Source: Streptomyces sp. MUM 2J (GTDB lineage Bacteria > Actinomycetota > Actinomycetes > Streptomycetales > Streptomycetaceae). Taken from it: a stretch of 64,000 nucleotides of DNA. The DNA is taken from NCBI RefSeq assembly GCF_022414535.1, contig NZ_JADWYM010000006.1, positions 232,805-296,804 on the forward strand. Direction: 5' to 3'. The notes under the pieces were generated by a model. That model did no database searches. It was not told the origin of the DNA and saw nothing but the letters and a program-made list of their open reading frames with translations. Numbering within the stretch: the stretch's first letter is position 1; each line of letters opens with the position of its first letter. This document shows positions 27,517-36,042 of this stretch, piece by piece. The translations under genes were made by a program, and so were the position numbers.

Positions 27517-28752
27517 GTGAGCGAGAGCACTGCGGAGGCCGTCGCGGCCGCCGCCTCCGCCGTGGCGGTGCCCGGCGGCTGGCGCAGGGCGACCGGCCTC
27601 GCCGGCGCCGCGATAGGCGTGGTCGCCGCGGGCGCGGCCGCCGGCGTCGCCATAGAGCGGATGACCGTCGGCCGCGGCATGCGGCGCAAGGCCCGGCTGG
27701 CGCTGGACTCCGCGGGCCCCTTCGGGACCCTGCGCGGCACCCCCGGCAAGGCGGTCGCCGACGACGGCACCGAGCTGTACTACGAGGTCGACGACGTCGA
27801 GCCGGAGGGCGGGCCCGCGCCGCGCAGGCGCCGTCTGTTCGGGCGCAAGGCGCCGCTGCCGGTCACCGTCGTCTTCAGCCACGGCTACTGCCTCAACCAG
27901 GACTCCTGGCACTTCCAGCGCGCCGCGCTGCGCGGCGTCGTCCGCACCGTTCACTGGGACCAGCGCAGCCACGGCCGTTCCGGGCGCGGCGTGGCCCAGA
28001 CGCAGGACCGGGTGCCGGTCGACATCGACCAGCTGGGCCGCGACCTGAAGGCCGTCATCGACGCGGCCGTGCCCGAGGGCCCGATCGTGCTGGTCGGTCA
28101 TTCCATGGGCGGCATGACGATGATGGCGCTGGCCGCCCAGTACCCCGAGCTGATCCGGGACCGGGTCGTGGCCACCGCCTTCGTCGGGACGTCCTCCGGA
28201 CGGCTCGGCGAGGTGAACTTCGGACTGCCCCTCGCCGGCGTGAACGCCGTGCGGCGCGTCCTCCCGGGCGTGCTCAGGGCGCTCGGCCAGCAGGCCGAGC
28301 TGGTGGAGAAGGGGCGGCGGGCCACCGCCGACCTGTTCGCCGGGATCATCAAGCGGTACTCCTTCGCCGGCCGGGACATCGACCCGGCCGTCGCCCGGTT
28401 CGCGGAGCGGATGATCGAGAGCACCCCGATCGACGTGGTCGCCGAGTACTACCCCGCCTTCGCCGACCACGACGAGACCGAGGCGCTGGCCCACTTCCGG
28501 CAGATGCCGGTGCTCGTCCTGGCCGGGCTCGACGACCTGGTGACGCCCAGCGGGCACAGCGAGGTCATCGCCGACCTGCTGCCCGACGCCGAGCTGGTCC
28601 TCGTCCCGGACGCCGGGCACCTGGTGATGCTGGAACACCCGGAGGTGGTCACCGACCGCCTCGCCGACCTGCTCACCCGCGCGGGTGCCGTGCCCGCAGG
28701 GGCTACGGTGGGTGGCTATGGAAGCACCAGCAGCGCCGCATCCTCACGCTGA
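27517..28752 (+). CDS. Alpha/beta hydrolase with N-terminal membrane segment
   Basis: The 411-residue product has a hydrophobic segment at about residues 25-45 (LAGAAIGVVAAGAAAGVAIE), an alpha/beta hydrolase domain with oxyanion HGYCLNQ, nucleophile elbow GHSMGGMTM and a C-terminal GHLVML histidine. Substrate unknown. GAGGAG precedes the GTG start. Its 3' end overlaps the tsaE start by 35 nt, so the two are coupled. Lies between alr and tsaE in conserved order. Confidence 0.88.
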   Translation: MSESTAEAVAAAASAVAVPGGWRRATGLAGAAIGVVAAGAAAGVAIERMTVGRGMRRKARLALDSAGPFGTLRGTPGKAVADDGTELYYEVDDVEPEGGPAPRRRRLFGRKAPLPVTVVFSHGYCLNQDSWHFQRAALRGVVRTVHWDQRSHGRSGRGVAQTQDRVPVDIDQLGRDLKAVIDAAVPEGPIVLVGHSMGGMTMMALAAQYPELIRDRVVATAFVGTSSGRLGEVNFGLPLAGVNAVRRVLPGVLRALGQQAELVEKGRRATADLFAGIIKRYSFAGRDIDPAVARFAERMIESTPIDVVAEYYPAFADHDETEALAHFRQMPVLVLAGLDDLVTPSGHSEVIADLLPDAELVLVPDAGHLVMLEHPEVVTDRLADLLTRAGAVPAGATVGGYGSTSSAASSR

Positions 28753-29230
28753 GATCCGGCTGACCGTCACCTCCCCCGAGCAGATGCGCGACCTCGGTCG
28801 CCGACTCGCCAAGCTGCTGCGCGCCGGTGACCTGGTGATGCTCAGCGGGGAGCTCGGTGCCGGCAAGACGACCCTGACCCGCGGGCTCGGCGAGGGTCTC
28901 GGTGTGCGCGGTGCCGTCACCTCCCCGACCTTCGTGATCGCCCGCGTGCACCCGTCCCTCGGCGACGGCCCGCCGCTCGTCCACGTCGACGCCTACCGCC
29001 TGTCCGGCGGGCTGGACGAGATGGAGGACCTGGACCTGGACGTGTCGCTGCCGGACTCCGTGGTCGTCGTGGAGTGGGGCGAGGGCAAGGTCGAGGAGCT
29101 GACCGAGGACCGGCTCCAGGTCGTCATCCACCGGGCCGTCGGCGACACCACCGACGAGGTGCGCCGGGTGACGCTGACAGGGCTGGGAGAGCGGTGGACG
29201 GCCGCCGACCTCGGCGCCCTGTCGGCCTGA
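28718..29230 (+). CDS. tsaE: tRNA t6A synthesis ATPase TsaE
   Basis: ATPase partner of TsaB-TsaD in making N6-threonylcarbamoyladenosine at tRNA position 37. The 170-residue product has the Walker A motif GELGAGKTTLTRGL near residue 48 and the family block VTSPTFVI. I chose the ATG at 28718 (MEAPAAPHPHAE); it overlaps the hydrolase gene and TACGGT lies 8 nt upstream. tsaB, rimI and tsaD follow about 1.2 kb downstream. Confidence 0.93.
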   Translation: MEAPAAPHPHAEIRLTVTSPEQMRDLGRRLAKLLRAGDLVMLSGELGAGKTTLTRGLGEGLGVRGAVTSPTFVIARVHPSLGDGPPLVHVDAYRLSGGLDEMEDLDLDVSLPDSVVVVEWGEGKVEELTEDRLQVVIHRAVGDTTDEVRRVTLTGLGERWTAADLGALSA

Positions 29231-29246
29231 CACCGCCCGTACGGTC

Positions 29247-29271
29247 CCGACAGGTCCCGACAGGCTGTCGG
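29247..29271 (+). terminator. Hairpin/repeat after tsaE
   Basis: The decamer GGTCCCGACA is directly repeated (29243-29252, 29253-29262). It is followed by CTGTCGG (29265-29271), which can pair with CCGACAG at 29247-29253. A weak terminator is plausible. Confidence 0.45.
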
Positions 29272-29320
29272 CAAGATGTTGCGCAGGGCGTGCCCGGCGT
29301 GGTCACATGGTATCCCGTTC

Positions 29321-29342
29321 GTACTTAGGTGTACCTAAGTAC
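29321..29342. promoter_or_regulatory. Perfect 22-bp palindrome, probable operator
   Basis: GTACTTAGGT (29321-29330), centre GT, then ACCTAAGTAC (29333-29342): a flawless inverted repeat in an AT-richer patch just upstream of the small gene at 29370. The size suits a dimeric repressor. It shares TTAGG/CCTAA with DtxR iron boxes, but the arm spacing is 4 nt instead of 9, so I do not assign it. Confidence 0.7.
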
Positions 29343-29369
29343 GTCCGCCCCCATGTTGAGGAGGCGTTC

Positions 29370-29588
29370 ATGCCGGCCACCGACAGCACGCCCCCGCCGC
29401 ACCGCCCCCACCCGGTCGCGGGACCGTCCATGCAGGACCTGCTGGCCGCCTGCGCGGCGGCCGACGCCGTCTCCCGGCCGCCACGGGACGCCGACGCCCG
29501 GCAGCCCCGGGAAGCCGCCGGCAGGCAGCCGCGGGAGACCGCCCCGCACCGCACGGGGCGGACCGGACGACAGCGCAGAGTGGCCTGA
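29370..29588 (+). CDS. Small protein of unknown function (72 aa)
   Basis: I do not recognise the family. The ATG has an excellent ribosome site (GAGGAGG at 29358-29364) and lies 28 nt after a perfect palindrome. Together these make it likely to be a real, regulated gene. The product has a Pro/His-rich start, a short helix-like stretch (MQDLLAACAAADAVSR, residues 21-36) and a basic, disordered tail with repeated RQPRE units. No membrane segment. It converges with the transpeptidase-like gene. Confidence 0.6.
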   Translation: MPATDSTPPPHRPHPVAGPSMQDLLAACAAADAVSRPPRDADARQPREAAGRQPRETAPHRTGRTGRQRRVA

Positions 29589-29727
29589 CCCCGCGCCCCC
29601 GCCCCGACGCGCTACGGCGAACGGGGCACGCCGCGCCGAAGGGTCCCCGGATCCGTGGTCCAGGCGGTGGAGTGCGCCGTCGCCGGGCCGGAGGCCCGCC
29701 GGTACCGCGCCGGGCCCGCGAGCGCCC

Positions 29728-30276
29728 CTAGCGGATCACCACGACGCGCCGCCCGATCGTCGCGAAGCTCCACATCGCGTCGCCGTCCGCGCGCTTCTCG
29801 CGGATGCCGCCGGTGCGCAGCGTGCGGTCCGGAGCCCGGGTCGGCTCGCGCACCGCCGCGCTGAACCCGATGGTCACGCCCCCCACGCTGGTGAAGCGCA
29901 CGACGTGCTCGACGGGCAGGCCGTCGGTGCCGGTGATCGCGTTCGAGCGGGAGGTGACGGCGTAGGTGCCGGGTTCCGGGTCCACGGTGCCGGGCTGCAC
30001 GGTGAACGTGCGCCGCACCGTGCCGTCGCTCCCGACGAGCCACACCCGGTTGTCGTCCACCGAGTACACGACGCGCTGACCGGTACCCGAACCGGCGGGC
30101 AGCGCCGTGGAGTTCCGGGTGTCGCGGGGCGCCTGGGACGCGGCGGGCGGGATGCTCGGCCGTGCTCCGCCCGGCCGGGCGGGGACGGTCGCGGAGGCCT
30201 GCCAGGCGAGGAAACCGACCGTCGCGACGGCCGCCGCGGTGAGCCCGGCGACGATTCCGGAGCTGCTGCTTGCCAC
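29728..30276 (-). CDS. Degenerate L,D-transpeptidase-like secreted protein
   Basis: The 182-residue product has an N-terminal signal or anchor (residues 7-27), a Pro-rich linker and a domain resembling the YkuD L,D-transpeptidase fold. VVYSVDDNRVWLVGSDGTVR matches its first strands and TGGIREKRADGDAMW its usual SxGCIRxxxxDAxxL block. The catalytic Cys position is Gly157, and the upstream HG(T/A) histidine is also missing (TIGFSAA). It is therefore probably non-catalytic, perhaps a peptidoglycan-binding protein. GTG start with GAGGTGGG upstream. The family assignment is by eye. Confidence 0.75.
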   Translation of the reverse strand: MASSSSGIVAGLTAAAVATVGFLAWQASATVPARPGGARPSIPPAASQAPRDTRNSTALPAGSGTGQRVVYSVDDNRVWLVGSDGTVRRTFTVQPGTVDPEPGTYAVTSRSNAITGTDGLPVEHVVRFTSVGGVTIGFSAAVREPTRAPDRTLRTGGIREKRADGDAMWSFATIGRRVVVIR

Positions 30277-30389
30277 CGTTGCCCACCTCAGTGATCGCGT
30301 CGTACCTGGTGCCTGCGCCGACCGTAGCAGCAGGGGCCGGTCCCACCGGGACGTCCGACACGGAGCCCGCGGCGCCGTAGGCTGTTCGC

Positions 30390-31046
30390 GTGCTCTTGCT
30401 CGCTCTGGATACCGCCACCCCAGCCGTCACCGTCGCCCTGCACGACGGGACGGACGTCATCGCCTCGTCGAGCCTGGTGGACGCGCGCCGGCACGGAGAG
30501 CTGCTGCTGCCGGCCGTGGACCGCGTGCTCACCGACTCCGGGCTCGCGCTGGACGCCGTCACCGCGATCGTCGTCGGTGTCGGCCCCGGCCCCTACACCG
30601 GGCTGCGGGTCGGACTGATGACCGCCGACACCTTCGGACTCGCGCTCGGCGTCCCCGTGCACGGCGTGTGCACGCTGGACGGGCTCGCCTACGCCGCGGA
30701 CATCGACCGGGGCCCCTTCGTCGTGGCGACCGACGCCCGGCGCAAGGAGGTCTACTGGGCGACGTACGCGGACTCCCGCACCCGCCTGACCGACCCGGCC
30801 GTGGACCGGCCCGCCGCCATCGCCGCACAGGTCGAGGGCCTGCCCGCGGTCGGCGCGGGTGCGCTCCTGTACCCGGAGGTCTTCCCGCGCGTGCACGAGC
30901 CCGAGCACGTCTCCGCCGCCGCCCTCGCCCGCCTGGCCGCCGAGCGGCTCGCCGCGGGCGAGGAACTGCCCGCGCCCCGGCCGCTGTACCTGCGCCGGCC
31001 CGACGCCCAGGTCCCCAAGAACTACAAGGTGGTCACCCCCAAGTGA
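30390..31046 (+). CDS. tsaB: tRNA t6A synthesis protein TsaB
   Basis: Non-catalytic ASKHA-fold partner of TsaD in t6A modification. The 218-residue product begins MLLLALDTATPAVTVALHD and has the GVGPGPYTGLRVGL block near residue 64. TAGGCT (30378-30383) ends 6 nt before the GTG, so the operon mRNA may be leaderless. The stop overlaps the rimI GTG. Confidence 0.94.
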   Translation: MLLLALDTATPAVTVALHDGTDVIASSSLVDARRHGELLLPAVDRVLTDSGLALDAVTAIVVGVGPGPYTGLRVGLMTADTFGLALGVPVHGVCTLDGLAYAADIDRGPFVVATDARRKEVYWATYADSRTRLTDPAVDRPAAIAAQVEGLPAVGAGALLYPEVFPRVHEPEHVSAAALARLAAERLAAGEELPAPRPLYLRRPDAQVPKNYKVVTPK

Positions 31047-31552
31047 CCGGACCCGACACCGTCGTCCTGCGCGAGATGCGCTGGTGGGACATCGACGCCG
31101 TGCTGGAGCTGGAGAAGAACCTCTTCCCCGAGGACGCCTGGTCGCGGGGGATGTTCTGGTCCGAGCTGGCCCACTCCCGGGGCCCGGAGGCGACCCGGCG
31201 GTACCTGGTGGCCGAGAGCGCCGACGGCCGGATCGCCGGATACGCGGGGCTCGCCTCCTCCGGCGACGTGGCCGACGTGCAGACCATCGCCGTCGCCCGC
31301 GACCACTGGGGCACCGGTCTCGGCGCCCGCCTCCTCACCGAGCTGCTGCGCGCGGCGACCGCCTTCGAGTGCGCCGAAGTGATGCTGGAGTGCCGCGTCG
31401 ACAACGTGCGCGCGCAGAAGTTGTACGAGCGCTTCGGCTTCGAACCCATCGGCTTCCGGCGCGGCTACTACCAGCCGGGCAACGTGGACGCCCTGGTGAT
31501 GCGCCTCACCGACCCAGCAACCTCCGTACAAGGAACCGAGATCAATGGCTGA
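31043..31552 (+). CDS. rimI: Ribosomal-protein-alanine N-acetyltransferase
   Basis: GNAT-family N-acetyltransferase of 169 residues, RimI type. Acetyl-CoA site around [17 protein letters not shown] (near residue 90) and the [17 protein letters not shown] block are typical. The GTG at 31043 overlaps the tsaB stop (GTGA) and the gene overlaps tsaD by 8 nt, so three-gene coupling is clear. tsaB-rimI-tsaD is widespread; the real protein target in Streptomyces is not told by sequence. Confidence 0.92.
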   Translation: MTGPDTVVLREMRWWDIDAVLELEKNLFPEDAWSRGMFWSELAHSRGPEATRRYLVAESADGRIAGYAGLASSGDVADVQTIAVARDHWGTGLGARLLTELLRAATAFECAEVMLECRVDNVRAQKLYERFGFEPIGFRRGYYQPGNVDALVMRLTDPATSVQGTEING

Positions 31553-32636
31553 CCAACCCCTGGTCCTGGGGATCGAGACCTCCTGCGACGAGACCGGCGT
31601 CGGCATCGTCCACGGCACCACGCTCCTCGCCGACGCCGTCGCCTCCAGCGTCGACGAGCACGCCCGCTTCGGCGGCGTCGTGCCCGAGGTCGCCTCCCGC
31701 GCCCATCTGGAGGCGATGGTCCCGACCATCGACCGCGCACTGAAGGAGGCCGGGGTCGGCGCGAAGGACCTGGACGGCATCGCGGTCACCGCCGGACCGG
31801 GGCTGGCGGGCGCACTGCTGGTCGGCGTCTCCGCGGCCAAGGCGTACGCCTACGCCCTCGGCAAGCCGCTCTACGGGGTCAACCACCTCGCCTCGCACAT
31901 CTGCGTCGACCAGCTGGAGCACGGACCGCTGCCGGAGCCGACGATGGCGCTGCTCGTCTCCGGAGGCCACTCCTCGCTGCTGCTCTCGTCGGACATCACC
32001 TCCGACGTCCGCCCCATGGGCGCGACCATCGACGACGCGGCCGGCGAGGCCTTCGACAAGATCGCCCGGGTGCTGAACCTGGGCTTCCCCGGCGGTCCCG
32101 TCATCGACCGCTACGCCCGCGAGGGCGACGCGGCCGCGATCGCCTTCCCACGGGGTCTGACCGGGCCGCGCGACCCGGCGTACGACTTCTCCTTCTCCGG
32201 CCTGAAGACGGCCGTGGCCCGCTGGATCGAGGCCAGGCGGGCGGCGGGCGAGGAGGTGCCGGTCCGGGACGTGGCCGCCTCCTTCCAGGAGGCCGTCGTC
32301 GACGTACTGACCCGCAAGGCCGTGCGCGCCTGCAAGGACGAGGGCGTCGACCACCTGATGATCGGCGGCGGTGTCGCCGCCAACTCCCGGCTGCGCGCGC
32401 TGGCCCGGGAGCGCTGCGAGCAGGCCGGTATCCGGTTGCGGGTGCCGCGGCCCAAGCTGTGCACCGACAACGGCGCGATGGTGGCCGCGCTCGGCGCGGA
32501 GATGGTCGCACGCAACCGCTCGGCCTCCGACTGGGACCTGTCGGCCGACTCCTCGCTGCCGGTGACCGACACCCATGTCCCCGGCGGCGACCACGACCAC
32601 GTGCACGAGGTCAGCAAGGAGAACCTCTACCCGTGA
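31545..32636 (+). CDS. tsaD: tRNA N6-threonylcarbamoyltransferase TsaD
   Basis: Catalytic subunit that transfers threonylcarbamoyl to A37 of ANN-decoding tRNAs. The 363-residue product has [14 protein letters not shown] at the start, the metal-binding HLASH near residue 114, and [11 protein letters not shown] for nucleotide binding. The C-terminus carries a His/Asp-rich tail (GGDHDHVHE). Its TGA overlaps the GTG of the next small gene. Confidence 0.96.
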   Translation: MADQPLVLGIETSCDETGVGIVHGTTLLADAVASSVDEHARFGGVVPEVASRAHLEAMVPTIDRALKEAGVGAKDLDGIAVTAGPGLAGALLVGVSAAKAYAYALGKPLYGVNHLASHICVDQLEHGPLPEPTMALLVSGGHSSLLLSSDITSDVRPMGATIDDAAGEAFDKIARVLNLGFPGGPVIDRYAREGDAAAIAFPRGLTGPRDPAYDFSFSGLKTAVARWIEARRAAGEEVPVRDVAASFQEAVVDVLTRKAVRACKDEGVDHLMIGGGVAANSRLRALARERCEQAGIRLRVPRPKLCTDNGAMVAALGAEMVARNRSASDWDLSADSSLPVTDTHVPGGDHDHVHEVSKENLYP

Positions 32637-32890
32637 CGGTCGCGCTGATGTGGGAGGCCCGGGCCGTGCAGGGGCGCGGCCCCGAGCTGCTGGCCTGGGC
32701 CCGCGCCCAGGAACTCGGCGGCACGCCACTGCGCCGCGAGTCCCTCCGCGCGCCGCAGGACCGGGTCCTCGTGATCACCTGGTGGGACGCGCCGTACGAC
32801 GCCGAGCTGCCCGAACTGCCGGAGCCGGACGGGGACCTGGTGACCCGGGCGGTGCACCGGTGGCGGTTCGAGTCGCTGGGCGAGGACTGA
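32633..32890 (+). CDS. Small conserved-looking protein coupled to tsaD
   Basis: 85-residue product of unknown function, [20 protein letters not shown], ending [11 protein letters not shown]. The GTG overlaps the tsaD stop (GTGA), so it is translated with the t6A operon. It has no membrane segment or motif I recognise; the pattern of short strands and one helix could be a ferredoxin-like (antibiotic-monooxygenase-type) fold, but that is a guess. Confidence 0.75.
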   Translation: MTVALMWEARAVQGRGPELLAWARAQELGGTPLRRESLRAPQDRVLVITWWDAPYDAELPELPEPDGDLVTRAVHRWRFESLGED

Positions 32891-32946
32891 GCCCCGCCCG
32901 GCCCCGGCACCCGCCGAAAAAACTTCCCGGAAGAATCCGCGGCACG

Positions 32947-32973
32947 TGTCGATCGGGCCGCCCCCCGTTCGAC
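32947..32973 (+). promoter_or_regulatory. ECF42-type promoter upstream of the YCII gene
   Basis: TGTCGA (32947-32952), 17-nt spacer, CGAC (32970-32973). As I recall, ECF42 sigma factors recognise TGTCGA at -35 and CGA/TC at -10. It sits about 56 nt before the YCII gene that precedes the sigma gene, so the pair is probably autoregulated. Confidence 0.7.
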
Positions 32974-33028
32974 GCAAGGGGTGAGAGGCCGGGACGGACC
33001 CGGCCCCGCACCCCACGAGGAGGCCACC

Positions 33029-33385
33029 ATGCCCCGCTACCTGTCGCTCGTGCGCATCGACGAGAACAACGCCCCTGCCGCGGGCCCCAGCCCCGAACTG
33101 ATGCAGCGCATGGGCGAGCTGATCGAGGAGATGACCAAGGCGGGCGTCCTGCTCGACACCGCCGGGCTCACCCCGACCGCCCAGGGCACCCGGGTCCGCT
33201 ACGAGGGCGGGCAGCTGTCCGTCACCGACGGACCGTTCACCGAGACCAAGGAGGTCGTCGGCGGCTACGCGCTGATGCAGGCCAAGGACATGGCCGAGGC
33301 GGTCGAGTGGACCAAGCGGTTCCTGCGGACCCACGAGGAGCACTGGACGGTGACCTGCGAGGTCCGGGAGGTCGCGGAGGCCTGA
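33029..33385 (+). CDS. YCII-related (DGPF) domain protein
   Basis: 118-residue single-domain protein with the family hallmark DGPFTETKEVVGGYALMQA (residues 71-89). DGPF proteins are the standard genetic partners of ECF42 sigma factors; enzymatic role unknown. GAGGAGG precedes the ATG. The sigma gene begins 44 nt downstream. Confidence 0.92.
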   Translation: MPRYLSLVRIDENNAPAAGPSPELMQRMGELIEEMTKAGVLLDTAGLTPTAQGTRVRYEGGQLSVTDGPFTETKEVVGGYALMQAKDMAEAVEWTKRFLRTHEEHWTVTCEVREVAEA

Positions 33386-33429
33386 GCCGCCCTTGGCCGG
33401 CAGCCCGACCCGGTGTTGGATGGTGGGCT

Positions 33430-34695
33430 GTGACACCGCAGCCCACCACCGGCCCCGACGGCGCCATCGAGACCGTCTTCCGGCTCGAGTCCCCCCGCGT
33501 CATCGCCGCCGTCGCCCGCGTCGTCCGTGACGTCGGCATCGCCGAGGAACTCGTCCAGGACGCCCTGGTCGCCGCTCTGGAGCAGTGGCCGCGCGACGGA
33601 GTGCCCGGCAACCCGGGGGCCTGGCTCATGACCGCCGCCCGGCGCCGGGCCGTCGACCTGATCCGCCGCCGGGAGACCTACGCCCGCAAGCTCCGGGAGA
33701 TGGGCCGGGACCTGCCCGGGTCGGTCCCGCCGCAGGAGCCCGCCGACCCCGACGACATCGACGACGACCTGCTCCGCCTGGTCTTCACCGCCTGCCACCC
33801 GGTCCTGTCCGCCGACGCCCGCATCGCCCTGACCCTGCGGCTGCTCGGCGGGCTGACCACCGCCGAGATCGCCCGCGCCGTCCTGACGCCGGAGACGACC
33901 GTCGCCCAGCGCATCGTCCGCGCCAAACGGACCCTCGCCACGAAGAACGTGCCCTTCGAGGTCCCCCGCGGCCCCGACCGCACCGCCCGCCTCGGCTCCG
34001 TCCTCGACGTCATCTACCTGATCTTCAACGAGGGCTACGCGGCCACCGCCGGCGACGACTGGCTGCGCCCGGCGCTGTGCGAGGACGCGTTGCGGCTGGC
34101 CCGGCAGCTCGCCCAGCTCATGCCCGGCGAGCCGGAGGTGCACGCCCTGGCCGCGCTGCTGGAGTTCCAGGCCTCACGCATCGCCGCCCGCACCGGCCCC
34201 AACGGCGAGCCCGTCCTGCTGCGGGACCAGGACCGCGGCCGCTTCAACCGCATGCTCATCGCCCGCGGCGTGGCCGCGCTGGAACGCGCCGGCGTCACGG
34301 CCACCGGCGCCCCCGGCCCGTACGCCCTCCAGGCCGCCATCGCCGCCTGCCACGCGCGCGCGTACACCTACGAGGAGACCGACTGGGCGGCCATCGCCAC
34401 CCTCTACGGCCTGCTCGCCGCCCGCACTCCCTCCCCGGTCGTCGAGTTGAACCGCGCGGTCGCCGTGTCCATGGCCGAGGGCCCGGCCGCTGGCCTGGAG
34501 GTCGTCGACGCCGTCGCGGACCAGCTGGGCGGGTACCACCTGCTGCCCAGCGTCCGCGGCGACCTCCTGCTGCGCCTGGGCCGCGCGGCGGAGGCGCGCA
34601 CCGAGTTCGAACGCGCCGCGTCCCTGACCGGCAACGCGCGGGAACGGCACCTGTTGCTGCTCAGGGCGGCCCAGGCGGCGGGGAGCACCCCGTAG
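33430..34695 (+). CDS. ECF42-type RNA polymerase sigma factor
   Basis: The 421-residue product has sigma region 2 (about 12-75, VARVVRDVGIAEELVQDALV), region 4 (about 120-175, LLGGLTTAEIARAVLTPETT) and a long C-terminal extension of about 230 residues with TPR-like helices, the arrangement of group ECF42. There is no anti-sigma gene; the extension is thought to control activity. GTG at 33430 chosen because MTPQPTTGPDGAIETVF fits the family. Cotranscribed with the DGPF gene. Confidence 0.92.
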   Translation: MTPQPTTGPDGAIETVFRLESPRVIAAVARVVRDVGIAEELVQDALVAALEQWPRDGVPGNPGAWLMTAARRRAVDLIRRRETYARKLREMGRDLPGSVPPQEPADPDDIDDDLLRLVFTACHPVLSADARIALTLRLLGGLTTAEIARAVLTPETTVAQRIVRAKRTLATKNVPFEVPRGPDRTARLGSVLDVIYLIFNEGYAATAGDDWLRPALCEDALRLARQLAQLMPGEPEVHALAALLEFQASRIAARTGPNGEPVLLRDQDRGRFNRMLIARGVAALERAGVTATGAPGPYALQAAIAACHARAYTYEETDWAAIATLYGLLAARTPSPVVELNRAVAVSMAEGPAAGLEVVDAVADQLGGYHLLPSVRGDLLLRLGRAAEARTEFERAASLTGNARERHLLLLRAAQAAGSTP

Positions 34696-34781
34696 CGCTG
34701 TCGCCCGGCCCGGCCGCCCCAGGGCCCCGCGGAGGACGGCATGAGCGCGGCTGCGGGGCCCAGGCGGGATCCAGGCGGGGC

Positions 34782-35951
34782 TCAGGCGGGGTGCCCCAGC
34801 AGCATCGACGGCGCGCCGGCGACCCGGGTGAGGAAGACGGTCACAGCGCGCCGGCCGTGCGCCTTGGGCAGCACCTTGCGCCGCAGTTCCTCCGGTTCGA
34901 CGGCCGACCCCCGCTTCTTCACCGTCAGCACGCCCACCTCCCGCTCCCGCAGCAGCGCCTTCAACTTCTTGACGTTGAAGGGGAGCCGGTCGGTGATCTC
35001 GTACGCCGTGGCGTACGGCGTCGGTCTCAGGGCGTCGGCCGTGACGTACGCGATGGTCGCGTCGAGCAGCCCGCCGCCGACCTCCTCGGCCACCTCGGCG
35101 ACCAGATGGGCGCGGATCACGGCACCGTCGGGTTCGTACAGGTACCGGCCGACGGGACGTACGGCCGGGTCGGGCAGCCCGCGTCCGGCCAGACCGCGCG
35201 GCCCGGGCAGCAGCGTCGCCCGCACCCCGCCCGCCCGGCCGGCGCCGAACCACAGCACCGCCTCCTTCACGTCCCCGCCGTCCGAGATCCACTCCGCCTC
35301 CGCGTCACCGGGAACCGCCTCGTGCGGGATGCCGGGCGCGACCTTCAGCGCGGCGTGCGGACGCTGCCGGGCCGCCTCGACGGCCCATGAGAGCGGGGGC
35401 GAGTAGGCCTCGGGGTCGAAGATACGGCCCCGCCCGCCGCGCCGGGCCGGGTCGACGAAGACCGCGTCCCAGGAGGAGGTGTCGACCTCCGTCACGTCCG
35501 CCTCCCGCACCTCGATCAGGCCGGACAGTCCCAGCGCCCCGGCGTTGGCGCGTGCCGCGGCGGCCGTCAGGGGATCCCGGTCCACCGCCAGCACCCGGAT
35601 CCCGGCCCGGGCGAGCGCGATCGCGTCCCCGCCGATGCCGCAGCACAGGTCGGCGACGGACCTCACGCCCATTTCCCGGAACCGCTCGGCCCGGTGGGCG
35701 GCGACACTCGCCCGCGTCGACTGCTCCACCCCGTTCGGTGTGAAGAACATCCGCCCGGCGTCCCCGGGCCCGAACTTGGCCGCCGCCCGCTGCCGCAGCC
35801 GCGCCTGGCCCAGTGCCGCCGACACCAGCCCGGCCGGGTGGCTGCGGCGCAGACGGGTGGCGACGGCGAGTTCGTCGGCGGGGTCAGTGCCGCGCACCTC
35901 GTCGAGGAGGGCGCGGCCTTCGGGGGTCAGGAGCGGGGCGAGGTCGTTCAC
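34782..35951 (-). CDS. Class I SAM-dependent methyltransferase with THUMP-like tail
   Basis: 389-residue product. The SAM-binding motif is VADLCCGIGGDAIALARAG, and the catalytic-type DPARR lies at FVDPARRGGRGRI. The C-terminal third (LPFNVKKLKALLRE...) resembles the THUMP-like domain of RNA methyltransferase relatives. The target is unknown, probably RNA. I chose the GTG at 35951 (MNDLAPLLTPEGRALLDEV); the open frame continues far upstream but is unrelated sequence. It converges with the sigma gene. Confidence 0.85.
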   Translation of the reverse strand: MNDLAPLLTPEGRALLDEVRGTDPADELAVATRLRRSHPAGLVSAALGQARLRQRAAAKFGPGDAGRMFFTPNGVEQSTRASVAAHRAERFREMGVRSVADLCCGIGGDAIALARAGIRVLAVDRDPLTAAAARANAGALGLSGLIEVREADVTEVDTSSWDAVFVDPARRGGRGRIFDPEAYSPPLSWAVEAARQRPHAALKVAPGIPHEAVPGDAEAEWISDGGDVKEAVLWFGAGRAGGVRATLLPGPRGLAGRGLPDPAVRPVGRYLYEPDGAVIRAHLVAEVAEEVGGGLLDATIAYVTADALRPTPYATAYEITDRLPFNVKKLKALLREREVGVLTVKKRGSAVEPEELRRKVLPKAHGRRAVTVFLTRVAGAPSMLLGHPA

Positions 35952-36042
35952 GGGCTCATTGTGGGCCAGTCGGTGGACGGTGTGCTGCCCGGCGGCGCGG
36001 CCGGGCCGGGTGCGGCGCGGCGACCTGCGAGGATCCGGCGCC

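Noticed and set aside
24393..27770. Very long minus-strand open frame (over 1,100 codons) opposite the NAD(P)HX repair gene and alr
   Set aside because: It is the shadow of two well-identified plus-strand genes; composition is His/Arg/Gly/Asp-biased as expected from GC-rich antisense, and no domain is recognisable.
29321..29342. Iron box (DtxR/DmdR operator) interpretation of the palindrome
   Set aside because: The TTAGG and CCTAA half-sites are 4 nt apart instead of the 9 nt in the 19-bp iron-box consensus.
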